DNA from: Galbitalea soli
GTDB lineage: Bacteria; Actinomycetota; Actinomycetes; Actinomycetales; Microbacteriaceae
Reading direction: 5' to 3'
NCBI RefSeq assembly: GCF_010686725.1
Contig: NZ_JAAGWZ010000001.1
Span: 930,001-994,000, forward strand
Length of the DNA stretch: 64,000 nucleotides
In this document: one piece after another, positions 10,101-16,318 of the stretch
Numbering within the stretch: the stretch's first letter is position 1
Layout of the letters: each line of letters starts with the position of its first letter
Position numbers and translations under genes: made by a program
The notes under the pieces: model-generated
Database searches by the model: none
What the model saw: the letters and a program-made list of their open reading frames with translations, nothing else
What the model was told of the DNA's origin: nothing

Positions 10101-10316
10101 CCAGCCGCGCCCCAGCACGCGATCGGCGACCAACTCGATGAGCGTGGTGGTCTTGCCCGAGCCGGGCGCCCCGATCACGGAGCGCGAGGCGTCGTCCGCG
10201 AGCGCGAGCACCGCTCGCTGCGACTCGTCGAGGGTGACCGCCGCGGCGGACCCGCCCGTCAGGCGCGCCGCCACACGGGACGAGCGCGCCGCGCGGTCGA
10301 ATCCCTGGATGCTCAC
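7170..10316 (-). CDS. adnA: AdnA-like helicase-nuclease subunit
   Basis: Partner of AdnB: an N-terminal UvrD-like motor and a C-terminal RecB-like nuclease (GSIDRIE, IVDLKTG, LGAYQLAYA). Walker A is GAPGSGKTTT. Motif II reads VVDDLQEAT rather than DExQ, and motif III reads GFGDPDVAANAFRGG. The motor looks weakened, consistent with the reported subordinate role of the AdnA motor in mycobacteria. Motif VI survives as AVSRARE. GTG 10316 is preferred because TAGCTT lies 7 nt upstream (leaderless); an in-frame start at 10346 would sit upstream of that box. It forms an operon with adnB. Confidence 0.9.
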   Translation of the reverse strand: MSIQGFDRAARSSRVAARLTGGSAAAVTLDESQRAVLALADDASRSVIGAPGSGKTTTLIELVADRVLGRGWSADEVMVLTQGRAPATRLRDQLALRLGIPTNGPLARTVNSLAFEIVGGAARAAGAPTPRLVTGGEQDADIAGLLDGHLEEGGGPDWPEALGPEVRRLRGFRTELRELMMRATEFDISPARLRELAGAQGRPEWAAAAEFIEEYLAVVTAYRSAQLDAAELSRFAIEAIHAGSAGERVARTRLVVVDDLQEATQSTIELLRALAARGIAVVGFGDPDVAANAFRGGQPAIVAALGGLLGGAPEPLVLSTVYRHGPAIRELVGAAVERIGVAGAVGQRRARAVGDDAPTPLRRLHALTPGRQTAALARHLRELHLIHGVPWSDIAVVVRSSAAAPGLRRALALAEVPARTTVGSTPMREDRAARALLTVVDVGIGRAPLSAETATELLLGPFGGLDRLALRRLRLALRAEEIVGGGTRSADELLVEALAAPGRFATIDHRSGRRADRLARILHDLGELHHDSGTIEELLWLAWDRSGLASEWFDQALSAGITAAEANSNLDGVMALFTAAKRFVERRPGVDATVFLGDVLDADVPEDTLSPQPSDDAVLVTTPSGAVGLDFHTVVIAGLQEGAWPNTRLRNSLLRAGELVDAIRGIDANATDARKQVLDDELRIFALAVSRAREQVILSAVANEDESASVLFSLLPEGTPPLDAGSLPPLSLRGLTGRLRRDLADDSRPAADRRAAAAALARLAAERVPGADPVDWHGLIPVSTEAPLYAQEERVPVSPSQLEKFENSPLDWFIDSMAGGESTVAMGLGTILHWAMETATDSSVDAIWSAVESRWGELLFESPWMAEAQKRAARVLAAGIAEYLADFARDGKQLVAAERRFTLEVDRAEVRGSIDRIERSPDGAIVIVDLKTGTPPAAAKVAGHAQLGAYQLAYAEGVLDEYLAELGDHHAGGAKLLFVKQGERSKLYKEQTQAPLTPAELEGFRVRIRQAAAGMALASYQGSVEYTGWGATASGAPALHRVRAVSSD

Positions 10317-10323
10317 CCGAGCA

Positions 10324-10329
10324 AAGCTA
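10324..10329 (-). promoter_or_regulatory. -10 box of adnAB
   Basis: TAGCTT on the minus strand, 7 nt before GTG 10316. No ribosome binding site is visible, which suggests a leaderless adnAB mRNA. Confidence 0.5.
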
Positions 10330-10404
10330 GTGGACGCGACCGACATCCGGAGGTCGGCGTTCTGCCGTCAGTGAACGGCGGCGGGGGCCGCCCGCGAACT
10401 GTCG

Positions 10405-10410
10405 TAATCT
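10405..10410 (+). promoter_or_regulatory. -10 box of the DUF3107 gene
   Basis: TAATCT, 6 nt before GTG 10417, is a leaderless arrangement. Confidence 0.55.
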
Positions 10411-10416
10411 TGCCTC

Positions 10417-10641
10417 GTGGACATTCGCATCGGCATTCTGAACAGCCCCCGTGAGATCAACTTCGAGACGTCCCAGTCGGCGGCGGAGATCGAGAAGGTC
10501 ATCGCCGACGCTCTCGGCAGCGGCGCCGCCTACTTCCGTCTCTCCGACGACAAGGGCAAGGTGTACATCATCCCTGTCGCGGCATTCGGCTACATCGAGG
10601 TCGGTTCCGAGGTCTCCCGCCGCGTCGGCTTCGTCGCCTGA
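10417..10641 (+). CDS. DUF3107 protein (Rv3208A/TB9.4-like)
   Basis: A 74-residue cytoplasmic protein that begins MDIRIGILNS and contains the SAAEIEKVIADAL helix and an I-P-V-A-A-F-G-Y-I-E-V-G strand pair. It is recognisable as DUF3107, which is near-universal in Actinomycetota and of unknown biochemical function. As in mycobacteria, it sits close to the adnAB and rhlE genes. The GTG start follows a leaderless -10 box. The next gene starts 2 nt after its stop, so the two are likely co-transcribed. Confidence 0.88.
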   Translation: MDIRIGILNSPREINFETSQSAAEIEKVIADALGSGAAYFRLSDDKGKVYIIPVAAFGYIEVGSEVSRRVGFVA

Positions 10642-10643
10642 CC

Positions 10644-10934
10644 ATGGAACTCCTGTTCGTCGTCCTGATCGCGTTCGCGATCGGGCTCGGCGCTCACTAC
10701 CTGCTGCCGCATCGCGCGAGCACCGGCAGCATGCTGTCGGCCTCGGTCGCCGCCGCGGTGTCCTCCCTCGTGTGGGTCGCTCTCCTCTGGGCCGGGCTCA
10801 CCTTCGACGGCGGCTGGATCTGGGTGATCAGCCTCGTCGTGGGTGGCGCCGTGGCGCTCGCCCTGTCGATCGTTCTGCCACGACGCCGGGCGGCCTCCGA
10901 CGCGGCGCTCTTCACCCGGCTCGCCAAGGCCTGA
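10644..10934 (+). CDS. Small three-helix membrane protein
   Basis: 96 residues with three hydrophobic segments, roughly residues 2-20, 30-52 and 58-78, followed by a basic PRRRAA patch and a short polar tail. No family is recognised. It begins 2 nt after the DUF3107 stop and is followed 16 nt later by a lipoprotein gene, so the three genes probably form one transcript. No catalytic motif is visible. Confidence 0.75.
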   Translation: MELLFVVLIAFAIGLGAHYLLPHRASTGSMLSASVAAAVSSLVWVALLWAGLTFDGGWIWVISLVVGGAVALALSIVLPRRRAASDAALFTRLAKA

Positions 10935-10950
10935 CCGCCCCGGGGATGCG

Positions 10951-11844
10951 GTGACCACGGCCGCGCCCTCCCGCACCGTCCGCCGCAGCGTCGCCCGCGG
11001 CGCCGCAGCCCTCGCGTGCCTGCTCGTGCTGGTGGGATGCGTGGGTCGGTCATCCGCCACGCCCGCACCGACCGCGACGGCCGGGCCGGTCACGCTCGCG
11101 GTCTCCGTCTTCCAGTACCGCTCCGACTACGCCATTCGCGGCCTTCAGATCCACGTCGAGAACACGGGTGCGGGTGACATCACCGTGACCGCGGCGCGGT
11201 TCACCTCGGCGTTCTTCCCCGGGGTCCTCTCCTCGCGCTCGGCACCCTCGCCCGTGTTCGCGGGGAGTGCGACCGATTTTCCGGTGATCCTCCCCGCCTC
11301 GGTCTGCTCGGCGCGGTCGCCGGAACCCCGGGTGATCGTGTCGTACACCGGGCCCGGCAGCTCGCACGGAACCGTCACGGCGACGCCGCCCGATCCCTTC
11401 GACTCCCTCGGCGTGATCCACGCCCAGGACTGCAGTCGGGCCGCGTTCGAGCGCATCGCGCGAATCTCGGTGGCCCCGCACCTCGCGTTCACGATGAGGG
11501 GCGGCAAACCGGTCTCGCTGCTCGCGATCACCCTCACTCCCACCGGGGCCGGGGGCGAGGCGCGCCTCGACTCGATCGGCAGCACCACGCTGCTCCAGCA
11601 GCCGGGGGCGCAATTGCGGATGATCGGCGCCACCCTCAGCGCCCGGCGGCCCCCACTCCGCCTCACCATCGACTACATCCCGAGTCGCTGCGAGCAGCAC
11701 GTGGTCGCGGAGGACAAGGTGGGCACGGTGATCCCCTTCCGGGTCGACGTCGGAGACTTCCACACCGCCGAGTTCGGGGTGCCGGTGGGAGCCGCACTGA
11801 AGCTCGAGTACTACGCCTACGTCGCCCGCTACTGCGGGTGGTGA
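10951..11844 (+). CDS. Secreted lipoprotein of unknown function
   Basis: Predicted 297-residue exported lipoprotein. A basic N-terminus is followed by a hydrophobic core and the lipobox L-V-G-C near residue 30. The mature part is rich in beta-strand-like stretches, Thr/Ser and a few Cys. It ends in YYAYVARYCGW. GTG 10951 is chosen because it gives a normal signal peptide; earlier in-frame starts would overlap the upstream membrane-protein gene. No family is recognised. The stop codon lies inside the first copy of a 33-bp direct repeat. Confidence 0.75.
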   Translation: MTTAAPSRTVRRSVARGAAALACLLVLVGCVGRSSATPAPTATAGPVTLAVSVFQYRSDYAIRGLQIHVENTGAGDITVTAARFTSAFFPGVLSSRSAPSPVFAGSATDFPVILPASVCSARSPEPRVIVSYTGPGSSHGTVTATPPDPFDSLGVIHAQDCSRAAFERIARISVAPHLAFTMRGGKPVSLLAITLTPTGAGGEARLDSIGSTTLLQQPGAQLRMIGATLSARRPPLRLTIDYIPSRCEQHVVAEDKVGTVIPFRVDVGDFHTAEFGVPVGAALKLEYYAYVARYCGW

Positions 11845-11906
11845 GCGGAACAGCCGGGGTGGCGAGTGGCGGCTGGTGAGCGGAGCAGCCGGGGTTGCGA
11901 GTGGCG
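11839..11906. repeat. Two-copy 33-bp direct repeat over the lipoprotein stop
   Basis: Copies at 11839-11871 and 11874-11906 (period 35) share 31 of 33 bases, in the pattern tggtgagcgg-rcagccgggg. The first copy includes the stop codon of the lipoprotein gene. It looks like a recent local tandem duplication. Function unknown. Confidence 0.8.
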
Positions 11907-11923
11907 AGCCGCGACCGACGCGA

Positions 11924-12643
11924 CTACGCGGTGAGGCCGAGGGCGTCCATCCGGCGCGTGTGGCCCGCGATCACCTCGGAGAACACGGGCTCGATGCGCG
12001 CCTCGTCGGAGTCGTGGTTGTCGGAGGCGCGGAGCACGGCCCGCGCCACGAGCATGGTGTCGCCGACGAGCCGCCGACCCCACAGAGCGAGCCGGGCGCC
12101 GAGACGGGGATTGGCGGCGATCGCCGCGGACAGCAGTTCGGCGAGCTGCTTCTCGCCCCGCGGTGCGGTGAAGATCGCCGTGACGCGCTCCCCCACCGGC
12201 TGGGGCAGCCCTTCCGCGACCCTCAGGAAGAAGTCGTCGAGAAAGCCCGCGGTGACGTAGCAGGTGATGAGCGACTCGAACCAGTCATTGCCCTGCGTGA
12301 ATCGCTGGAAGCGGTCGATGTCGGGTGCGTCGGTGCGCATCGCGGCGCCGACGTCGCCGTGCTCGCGCTCGATCTCGGCGACGAGCGCCTGATAGGTGTC
12401 GAGTGAACGGGCCGCGGCCTCGCTGAGAGCGGCCTTCGCCTCGGTCGTCGGCGCGTTGGCGATCACACGGCTGAGATTCTCGAAGATGGTCAACTGCACG
12501 TAGGCGGCGTGCCCCAGGAACGACAGCGCGTCCGGGGTGAGCTCGGCGAGGTCGACGCGGGTGCTCGCGGCCGTGACCTGCGAGCGCGGCCGGAGACGGG
12601 GGGCATCGACCCGATTGCGACGTCGCCAGAACCAGTTCACCAC
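11924..12643 (-). CDS. Ferritin-like fold protein (Rv3210c-like)
   Basis: A 239-residue, mostly helical protein. Carboxylate- and histidine-bearing helices (TIFENLSRV, an E-R-E-H motif, HTRRMDALG) fit a ferritin-like four-helix bundle that could hold a diiron site. A ferritin-like gene beside rhlE is conserved in actinobacteria such as Mycobacterium, which supports the assignment. GTG 12643 is chosen because TAAGCT lies 7 nt upstream; the open frame to 12889 runs through the rhlE promoter region and is unlikely. Iron binding and substrate are inferred only. Confidence 0.78.
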   Translation of the reverse strand: MVNWFWRRRNRVDAPRLRPRSQVTAASTRVDLAELTPDALSFLGHAAYVQLTIFENLSRVIANAPTTEAKAALSEAAARSLDTYQALVAEIEREHGDVGAAMRTDAPDIDRFQRFTQGNDWFESLITCYVTAGFLDDFFLRVAEGLPQPVGERVTAIFTAPRGEKQLAELLSAAIAANPRLGARLALWGRRLVGDTMLVARAVLRASDNHDSDEARIEPVFSEVIAGHTRRMDALGLTA

Positions 12644-12650
12644 GGCACCA

Positions 12651-12656
12651 AGCTTA
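12651..12656 (-). promoter_or_regulatory. -10 box of the ferritin-like gene
   Basis: TAAGCT on the minus strand, 7 nt before GTG 12643; leaderless pattern. Confidence 0.5.
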
Positions 12657-12720
12657 TGGGTCGGGCACCGTGACACGCGCCGTCGATGTCGCCTGGCCGC
12701 CTCCGCGCGGGAGGACCCGC

Positions 12721-12809
12721 TAAACTGAGCGCACTGCCCCCCATATCTGGCGGGGGCCTTACGCCCCAGGACAAAGCGGGCGTATCTCGTAACCTGACAG
12801 GGCTTTCTT
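12721..12809 (+). promoter_or_regulatory. rhlE promoter and structured 5' leader
   Basis: TAAACT (12721-12726) is a plausible -10 box. The leader can fold two ways: CCCCC 12738-12742 with GGGGG 12752-12756, or GGGGC 12753-12757 with GCCCC 12763-12767. The two share bases and exclude each other. A further AAAGC/GCTTT pairing (12773-12777 with 12802-12806) ends in a T-rich stretch at the start codon. This looks like an attenuator or autoregulatory leader, but that is inference. Confidence 0.5.
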
Positions 12810-14222
12810 TTGACATTCGCAGAACTCGGTATCGACCAGGACATGGTCGAGGCACTCGCTACCAAGGGCATCATCGAGCCCTTCCCCATTCAGGAGCAGA
12901 CGATCCCGATGGGGCTCGCCGGCCAGGACATCATCGGTCAGGCCAAGACCGGCACCGGCAAGACCCTCGGATTCGGACTGCCGCTGCTGCAGTCCCTCGG
13001 CCTCGACCCCGAGCCCGGCGTCAAGGCGCTCGTCGTCGTGCCCACCCGGGAACTCTGCGTTCAGGTGGCGGAGGACCTCGAGCTCGCCTCGTCCAACCGC
13101 GCCACCAAGATCGTCGCGATCTACGGCGGCAAGGCCTACGAGGGTCAGGTGGAGCAGCTGAAGGCGGGCGCGCAGGTCGTCGTCGGCACTCCCGGACGAC
13201 TCCTCGACCTCGCGAGCCAGCGCATGCTGTCGCTCAAAGACGTGAAGGTCATGGTGCTCGACGAGGCCGACAAGATGCTCGACCTCGGCTTCCTCTCCGA
13301 CATCGAGAAGCTGTTCGCGCAGACCAGCCCGACCCGGCACACGATGCTGTTCTCGGCGACGATGCCCGGCCCGATCGTGGCGCTCGCCCGTCGCTTCATG
13401 AACCGCCCGATCCACATCCGCGCGACCGACCCCGACGAGGGCCTGACGCAGGCGAACATCAAGCACGTCATCTACCGCGCGCACAGCCTCGACAAGGACG
13501 AGGTCGTGTCGCGAATCCTGCAGGCCGAGGGCCGCGGCAAGACCGTCATCTTCACCCGCACCAAGCGGGCGGCGGCCAAGCTCGTCGAGGAGCTCAACGA
13601 CCGCGGCTTCAACGCCGCCGCCGTGCACGGCGACCTCAACCAGGAGCAGCGCGAGCGCGCCATGGCTGCGTTCAAGGCGGGCAAGAAAGACATCCTGATC
13701 GCGACCGACGTCGCCGCACGCGGCATCGACGTCAATGACGTCACCCACGTCATCAACCACACGATCCCCGACGACCACGACACCTACCTGCACCGCGCGG
13801 GCCGCACGGGCCGTGCCGGCAAGACCGGCATCGCGGTCACCTTCGTCGACTGGGATGACCTGCACAAGTGGTCCCTCATCAACCGCGCCCTCGACATGGG
13901 TGTCCCCGAGCCGGTCGAGACCTACTCTTCGTCACCGCACCTCTTCACCGACCTGGACATCCCCGTGGGGTCGAAGGGGCGGCTCAAGCCGAGCCCGGTC
14001 CCCAAGGTGGAGGGTGCCGCCTCGCACCCGCCGCGCGAGCAGCGCTCGGGCGACCGCCAGCGCAGCCGCACCCGCGGTGGTTCCTCGCACTCCGGCACCA
14101 CCAACACTGCGGCCGAGCAGAAGCCCGCCGGCGCCGGCACACACGACGGCACCACTCCGGCCCGCCGCCGGACCCGCCGTCGTCGCCCCTCCGGCGGCGC
14201 CCCCGCCGCGCCCACGAGCTAG
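12810..14222 (+). CDS. rhlE: DEAD-box RNA helicase RhlE-like
   Basis: ATP-dependent RNA helicase for RNA remodelling, degradation or ribosome assembly. Motifs are Q (PFPIQEQTIP), I AKTGTGKT, Ia PTRELC, II DEAD (VLDEADKM), III SAT, V ATDVAARGIDV and VI HRAGRTGRAG. The TTG start at 12810 is needed to retain the aromatic residue upstream of the Q motif. About 75 C-terminal residues are low-complexity and basic (R-R-R-T-R-R-R-R), a likely RNA-binding tail. The gene ends inside a degenerate tandem repeat, so tail length may vary between strains. Length 470 residues. Confidence 0.95.
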   Translation: MTFAELGIDQDMVEALATKGIIEPFPIQEQTIPMGLAGQDIIGQAKTGTGKTLGFGLPLLQSLGLDPEPGVKALVVVPTRELCVQVAEDLELASSNRATKIVAIYGGKAYEGQVEQLKAGAQVVVGTPGRLLDLASQRMLSLKDVKVMVLDEADKMLDLGFLSDIEKLFAQTSPTRHTMLFSATMPGPIVALARRFMNRPIHIRATDPDEGLTQANIKHVIYRAHSLDKDEVVSRILQAEGRGKTVIFTRTKRAAAKLVEELNDRGFNAAAVHGDLNQEQRERAMAAFKAGKKDILIATDVAARGIDVNDVTHVINHTIPDDHDTYLHRAGRTGRAGKTGIAVTFVDWDDLHKWSLINRALDMGVPEPVETYSSSPHLFTDLDIPVGSKGRLKPSPVPKVEGAASHPPREQRSGDRQRSRTRGGSSHSGTTNTAAEQKPAGAGTHDGTTPARRRTRRRRPSGGAPAAPTS

Positions 14223-14328
14223 CCCGGCCGAAGCCCCCGCGGCGGCCACGAGCTGGCCCGGCCAGCGCGCCCGCCGCGCCCACGAGTGAGCGGCCCGGCC
14301 GCGGCGCCCACGAGCGGGCAGCCCGGCC
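14201..14328. repeat. Degenerate tandem repeat across the rhlE stop
   Basis: Four imperfect copies of a roughly 30-bp unit with the core cgcccacgagc-tagcccggcc end near 14229, 14263, 14300 and 14328. The first copy carries the rhlE stop codon. The remaining stretch up to the PHP gene holds no gene. Confidence 0.75.
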
Positions 14329-14335
14329 GACGCGG

Positions 14336-15193
14336 TCAACCGCGATGCGGTGCCGACCCGGTGCCCGCCGCGATGAGCAGCGCGAGCACCGCGGGGTCGG
14401 TCGTGTTCTCGGCGAGACGATTCGGCTTGCCCTCGCCGTGGTAGTCGCTCGACCCGGTGATCTGCAGGCCGAACTTCGCGGCGAGCTCCAGGAGCCGACG
14501 CTTGCCGTCCTCGGTGTTGTCGCGGTGGTGCACCTCGAGACCGAAGAGTCCGGCATCGACGAGGTCGCGCACGGCGCTCTCCTCGATGACGCGGTAGCGG
14601 CCGTGGGTGGCGGGATGGGCAAGCACGGGCACGCCGCCCGCTGCGACGATCATCCGCACGCCATCGAGCGGTGAGGGCGCGTAGTACTTCTCGTAGTACC
14701 CGCTGCGCCAGTGCAGGATCGTCTCGAAGGCGGCGCTGCGATCGGAGACATCGCCGTTCGCGACGAGGGCGTCCGCGATGTGCGGCCGCCCGATCGTGCC
14801 GCCGTCGATCGACTGCGCGAGCACGTCGTCCCAGGTGATCCCGTAGTCGCGCGAGATCCTCTCCACGATCCGCTCGGCGCGGTGCATTCGTCCATCGCGG
14901 ATGCGTGCCGTCTCGGCCAGGATCGCCGGATCGCTCGGATCGAAGAGATAGGCGAGCATGTGCACGCTGGCCGGCCCGAAATTGGTGCTGAGCTCCATGC
15001 CGGGGATGACCGTCAGCCCGGTGCCGTCCGCCGCCTCGAACGCCTCCGCCCATCCCGCCGTCGAGTCGTGATCGGTGATGGCGACGGTGGAGAGGCCCGC
15101 GGCGACGGCCGCCTGGACCAGTTCGGTCGGGGTCTCCGTGCCGTCCGACACGCTGCTGTGCGCGTGCAGATCGATCGGGCCCTCGGGTGACAT
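14336..15193 (-). CDS. PHP-domain phosphoesterase
   Basis: 285-residue metal-dependent phosphoesterase of the PHP family. The metal-ligand motifs are intact: DLHAHSSVSDG at the N-terminus, ITDHDS, PGMELS, LAHPATHG, a G-L-E-V-H-H segment and GSSDYHG. The closest functional relatives are TrpH/RNase AM-type enzymes that remove phosphate from 3',5'-bisphosphorylated nucleotides or trim RNA 5' ends. ATG 15193 is preferred because it opens directly on the first motif and has TACGAT 6 nt upstream. It is divergent from the EEP gene. Confidence 0.88.
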   Translation of the reverse strand: MSPEGPIDLHAHSSVSDGTETPTELVQAAVAAGLSTVAITDHDSTAGWAEAFEAADGTGLTVIPGMELSTNFGPASVHMLAYLFDPSDPAILAETARIRDGRMHRAERIVERISRDYGITWDDVLAQSIDGGTIGRPHIADALVANGDVSDRSAAFETILHWRSGYYEKYYAPSPLDGVRMIVAAGGVPVLAHPATHGRYRVIEESAVRDLVDAGLFGLEVHHRDNTEDGKRRLLELAAKFGLQITGSSDYHGEGKPNRLAENTTDPAVLALLIAAGTGSAPHRG

Positions 15194-15199
15194 TCCCCC

Positions 15200-15205
15200 A
15201 TCGTA
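15200..15205 (-). promoter_or_regulatory. -10 box of the PHP gene
   Basis: TACGAT on the minus strand, 6 nt before ATG 15193; leaderless pattern. Confidence 0.55.
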
Positions 15206-15259
15206 TTCGGCGGCGCCGCACTGCCCACTGTCACGACGAGTGCGTAGGCTCATCGGGTC

Positions 15260-16273
15260 ATGATTCGCCGCATCCTCGCCGCTCTCGTCATCCTCGTCGT
15301 CGCGGCCGCCCTGCTCGTCGCGGTGTGGCCCGCCCCCTTCGGGCTGGAAGCGGCTCCGGTCGTCGCCCAGGTGGTCGCGCTGCGCGGGGTCGATGTCGCG
15401 ATCGCCCTCGCGGGACTGCTGGTGTTCGCCATCATCGCCCTCCTCTCCCGCCGAGCACGCGGGTTCGCGGGCGTGATCGCCGCGTTGTTGCTGGTGTTCT
15501 GCCTCGCGAGTGTCGCGGTGCTGGGCAGTCGCGGATTCGTCTCCGTCGCCGCCCCCGCGAAGCGCTCCGGCGATATCACCGTTCTCTCCTGGAACACCAA
15601 GGGCGACGCGCCGGGTGCCGCCGCGATCGCGGAGACGGCGCTCGCCCAGCACGCCGACGTGATCGCCCTGCCGGAGTCGACACTCGCGCTGGGCAAGGCG
15701 ATCGCGCTGCGCATGAAGGCGGCCGGGCATCCGATGTGGGTCTACTCGCGGTCGTTCGACTACATCGCCAAGTCGCGCTCCACGACCCTGCTCATCAGCG
15801 CCGCCCTCGGCACCTATACGGCGAAGGCGACGAGCCCCACGACCTCCGTACTGCCCACCGTGATCGCCACACCGGACGACGGCACCGGCCCGACTTTCAT
15901 CGCGGTCCACGCCGTCTCCCCGATCCCGCGCGAGATGCGCAACTGGCGCAACGACCTCGCGTGGCTCTCGAGCACCTGCACGGGTGGCGACCTCATCATG
16001 GCGGGCGACTTCAACTCCACCCTCGACCAGTTGAACCCGCTGCGCAGCAGGGACGCCGACGACTTCGGTCGCTGCACCGATGCGGCACGTGTCGTGCACA
16101 CCGCGGGGGTGGGCACGTGGCCGACCACCCTGCCACCGCTCCTCGGTGCGCCGATTGACCACGTGCTCTACGGCTCAGCGTGGCGCGCGAGCTCCGGCCA
16201 CGTGATCACCACCGAGGACGGCTCGGGCAGCGACCATCGCCCGATCGTGATGACGCTGAGCCCGGCTCGGTGA
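15260..16273 (+). CDS. Membrane-anchored endonuclease/exonuclease/phosphatase-family protein
   Basis: 337 residues. Three N-terminal hydrophobic segments (about 5-25, 45-65 and 70-92) anchor an outward-facing EEP (DNase I-like) domain. Catalytic signatures are LSWNTKG, LPEST (the metal-binding Glu), a GDFNS motif and a final S-D-H-R-P. Relatives act on phosphoesters such as nucleic acids or inositol/sphingolipid phosphates, and the substrate here cannot be told. ATG 15260 follows TAGGCT by 9 nt. It is followed by pepP on the same strand. Confidence 0.85.
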   Translation: MIRRILAALVILVVAAALLVAVWPAPFGLEAAPVVAQVVALRGVDVAIALAGLLVFAIIALLSRRARGFAGVIAALLLVFCLASVAVLGSRGFVSVAAPAKRSGDITVLSWNTKGDAPGAAAIAETALAQHADVIALPESTLALGKAIALRMKAAGHPMWVYSRSFDYIAKSRSTTLLISAALGTYTAKATSPTTSVLPTVIATPDDGTGPTFIAVHAVSPIPREMRNWRNDLAWLSSTCTGGDLIMAGDFNSTLDQLNPLRSRDADDFGRCTDAARVVHTAGVGTWPTTLPPLLGAPIDHVLYGSAWRASSGHVITTEDGSGSDHRPIVMTLSPAR

Positions 16274-16318
16274 CGCTCGCTCGACTCGGTGTCGCTCGGC
16301 GGGGGCAGAATGGAGAGC

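Noticed and set aside
7113-10454. Open frame of 1,113 codons on the plus strand
   Set aside because: It lies fully antisense to adnA, is Arg/Asp/Glu-rich low-complexity sequence and shows no motif. It is a GC-codon shadow.
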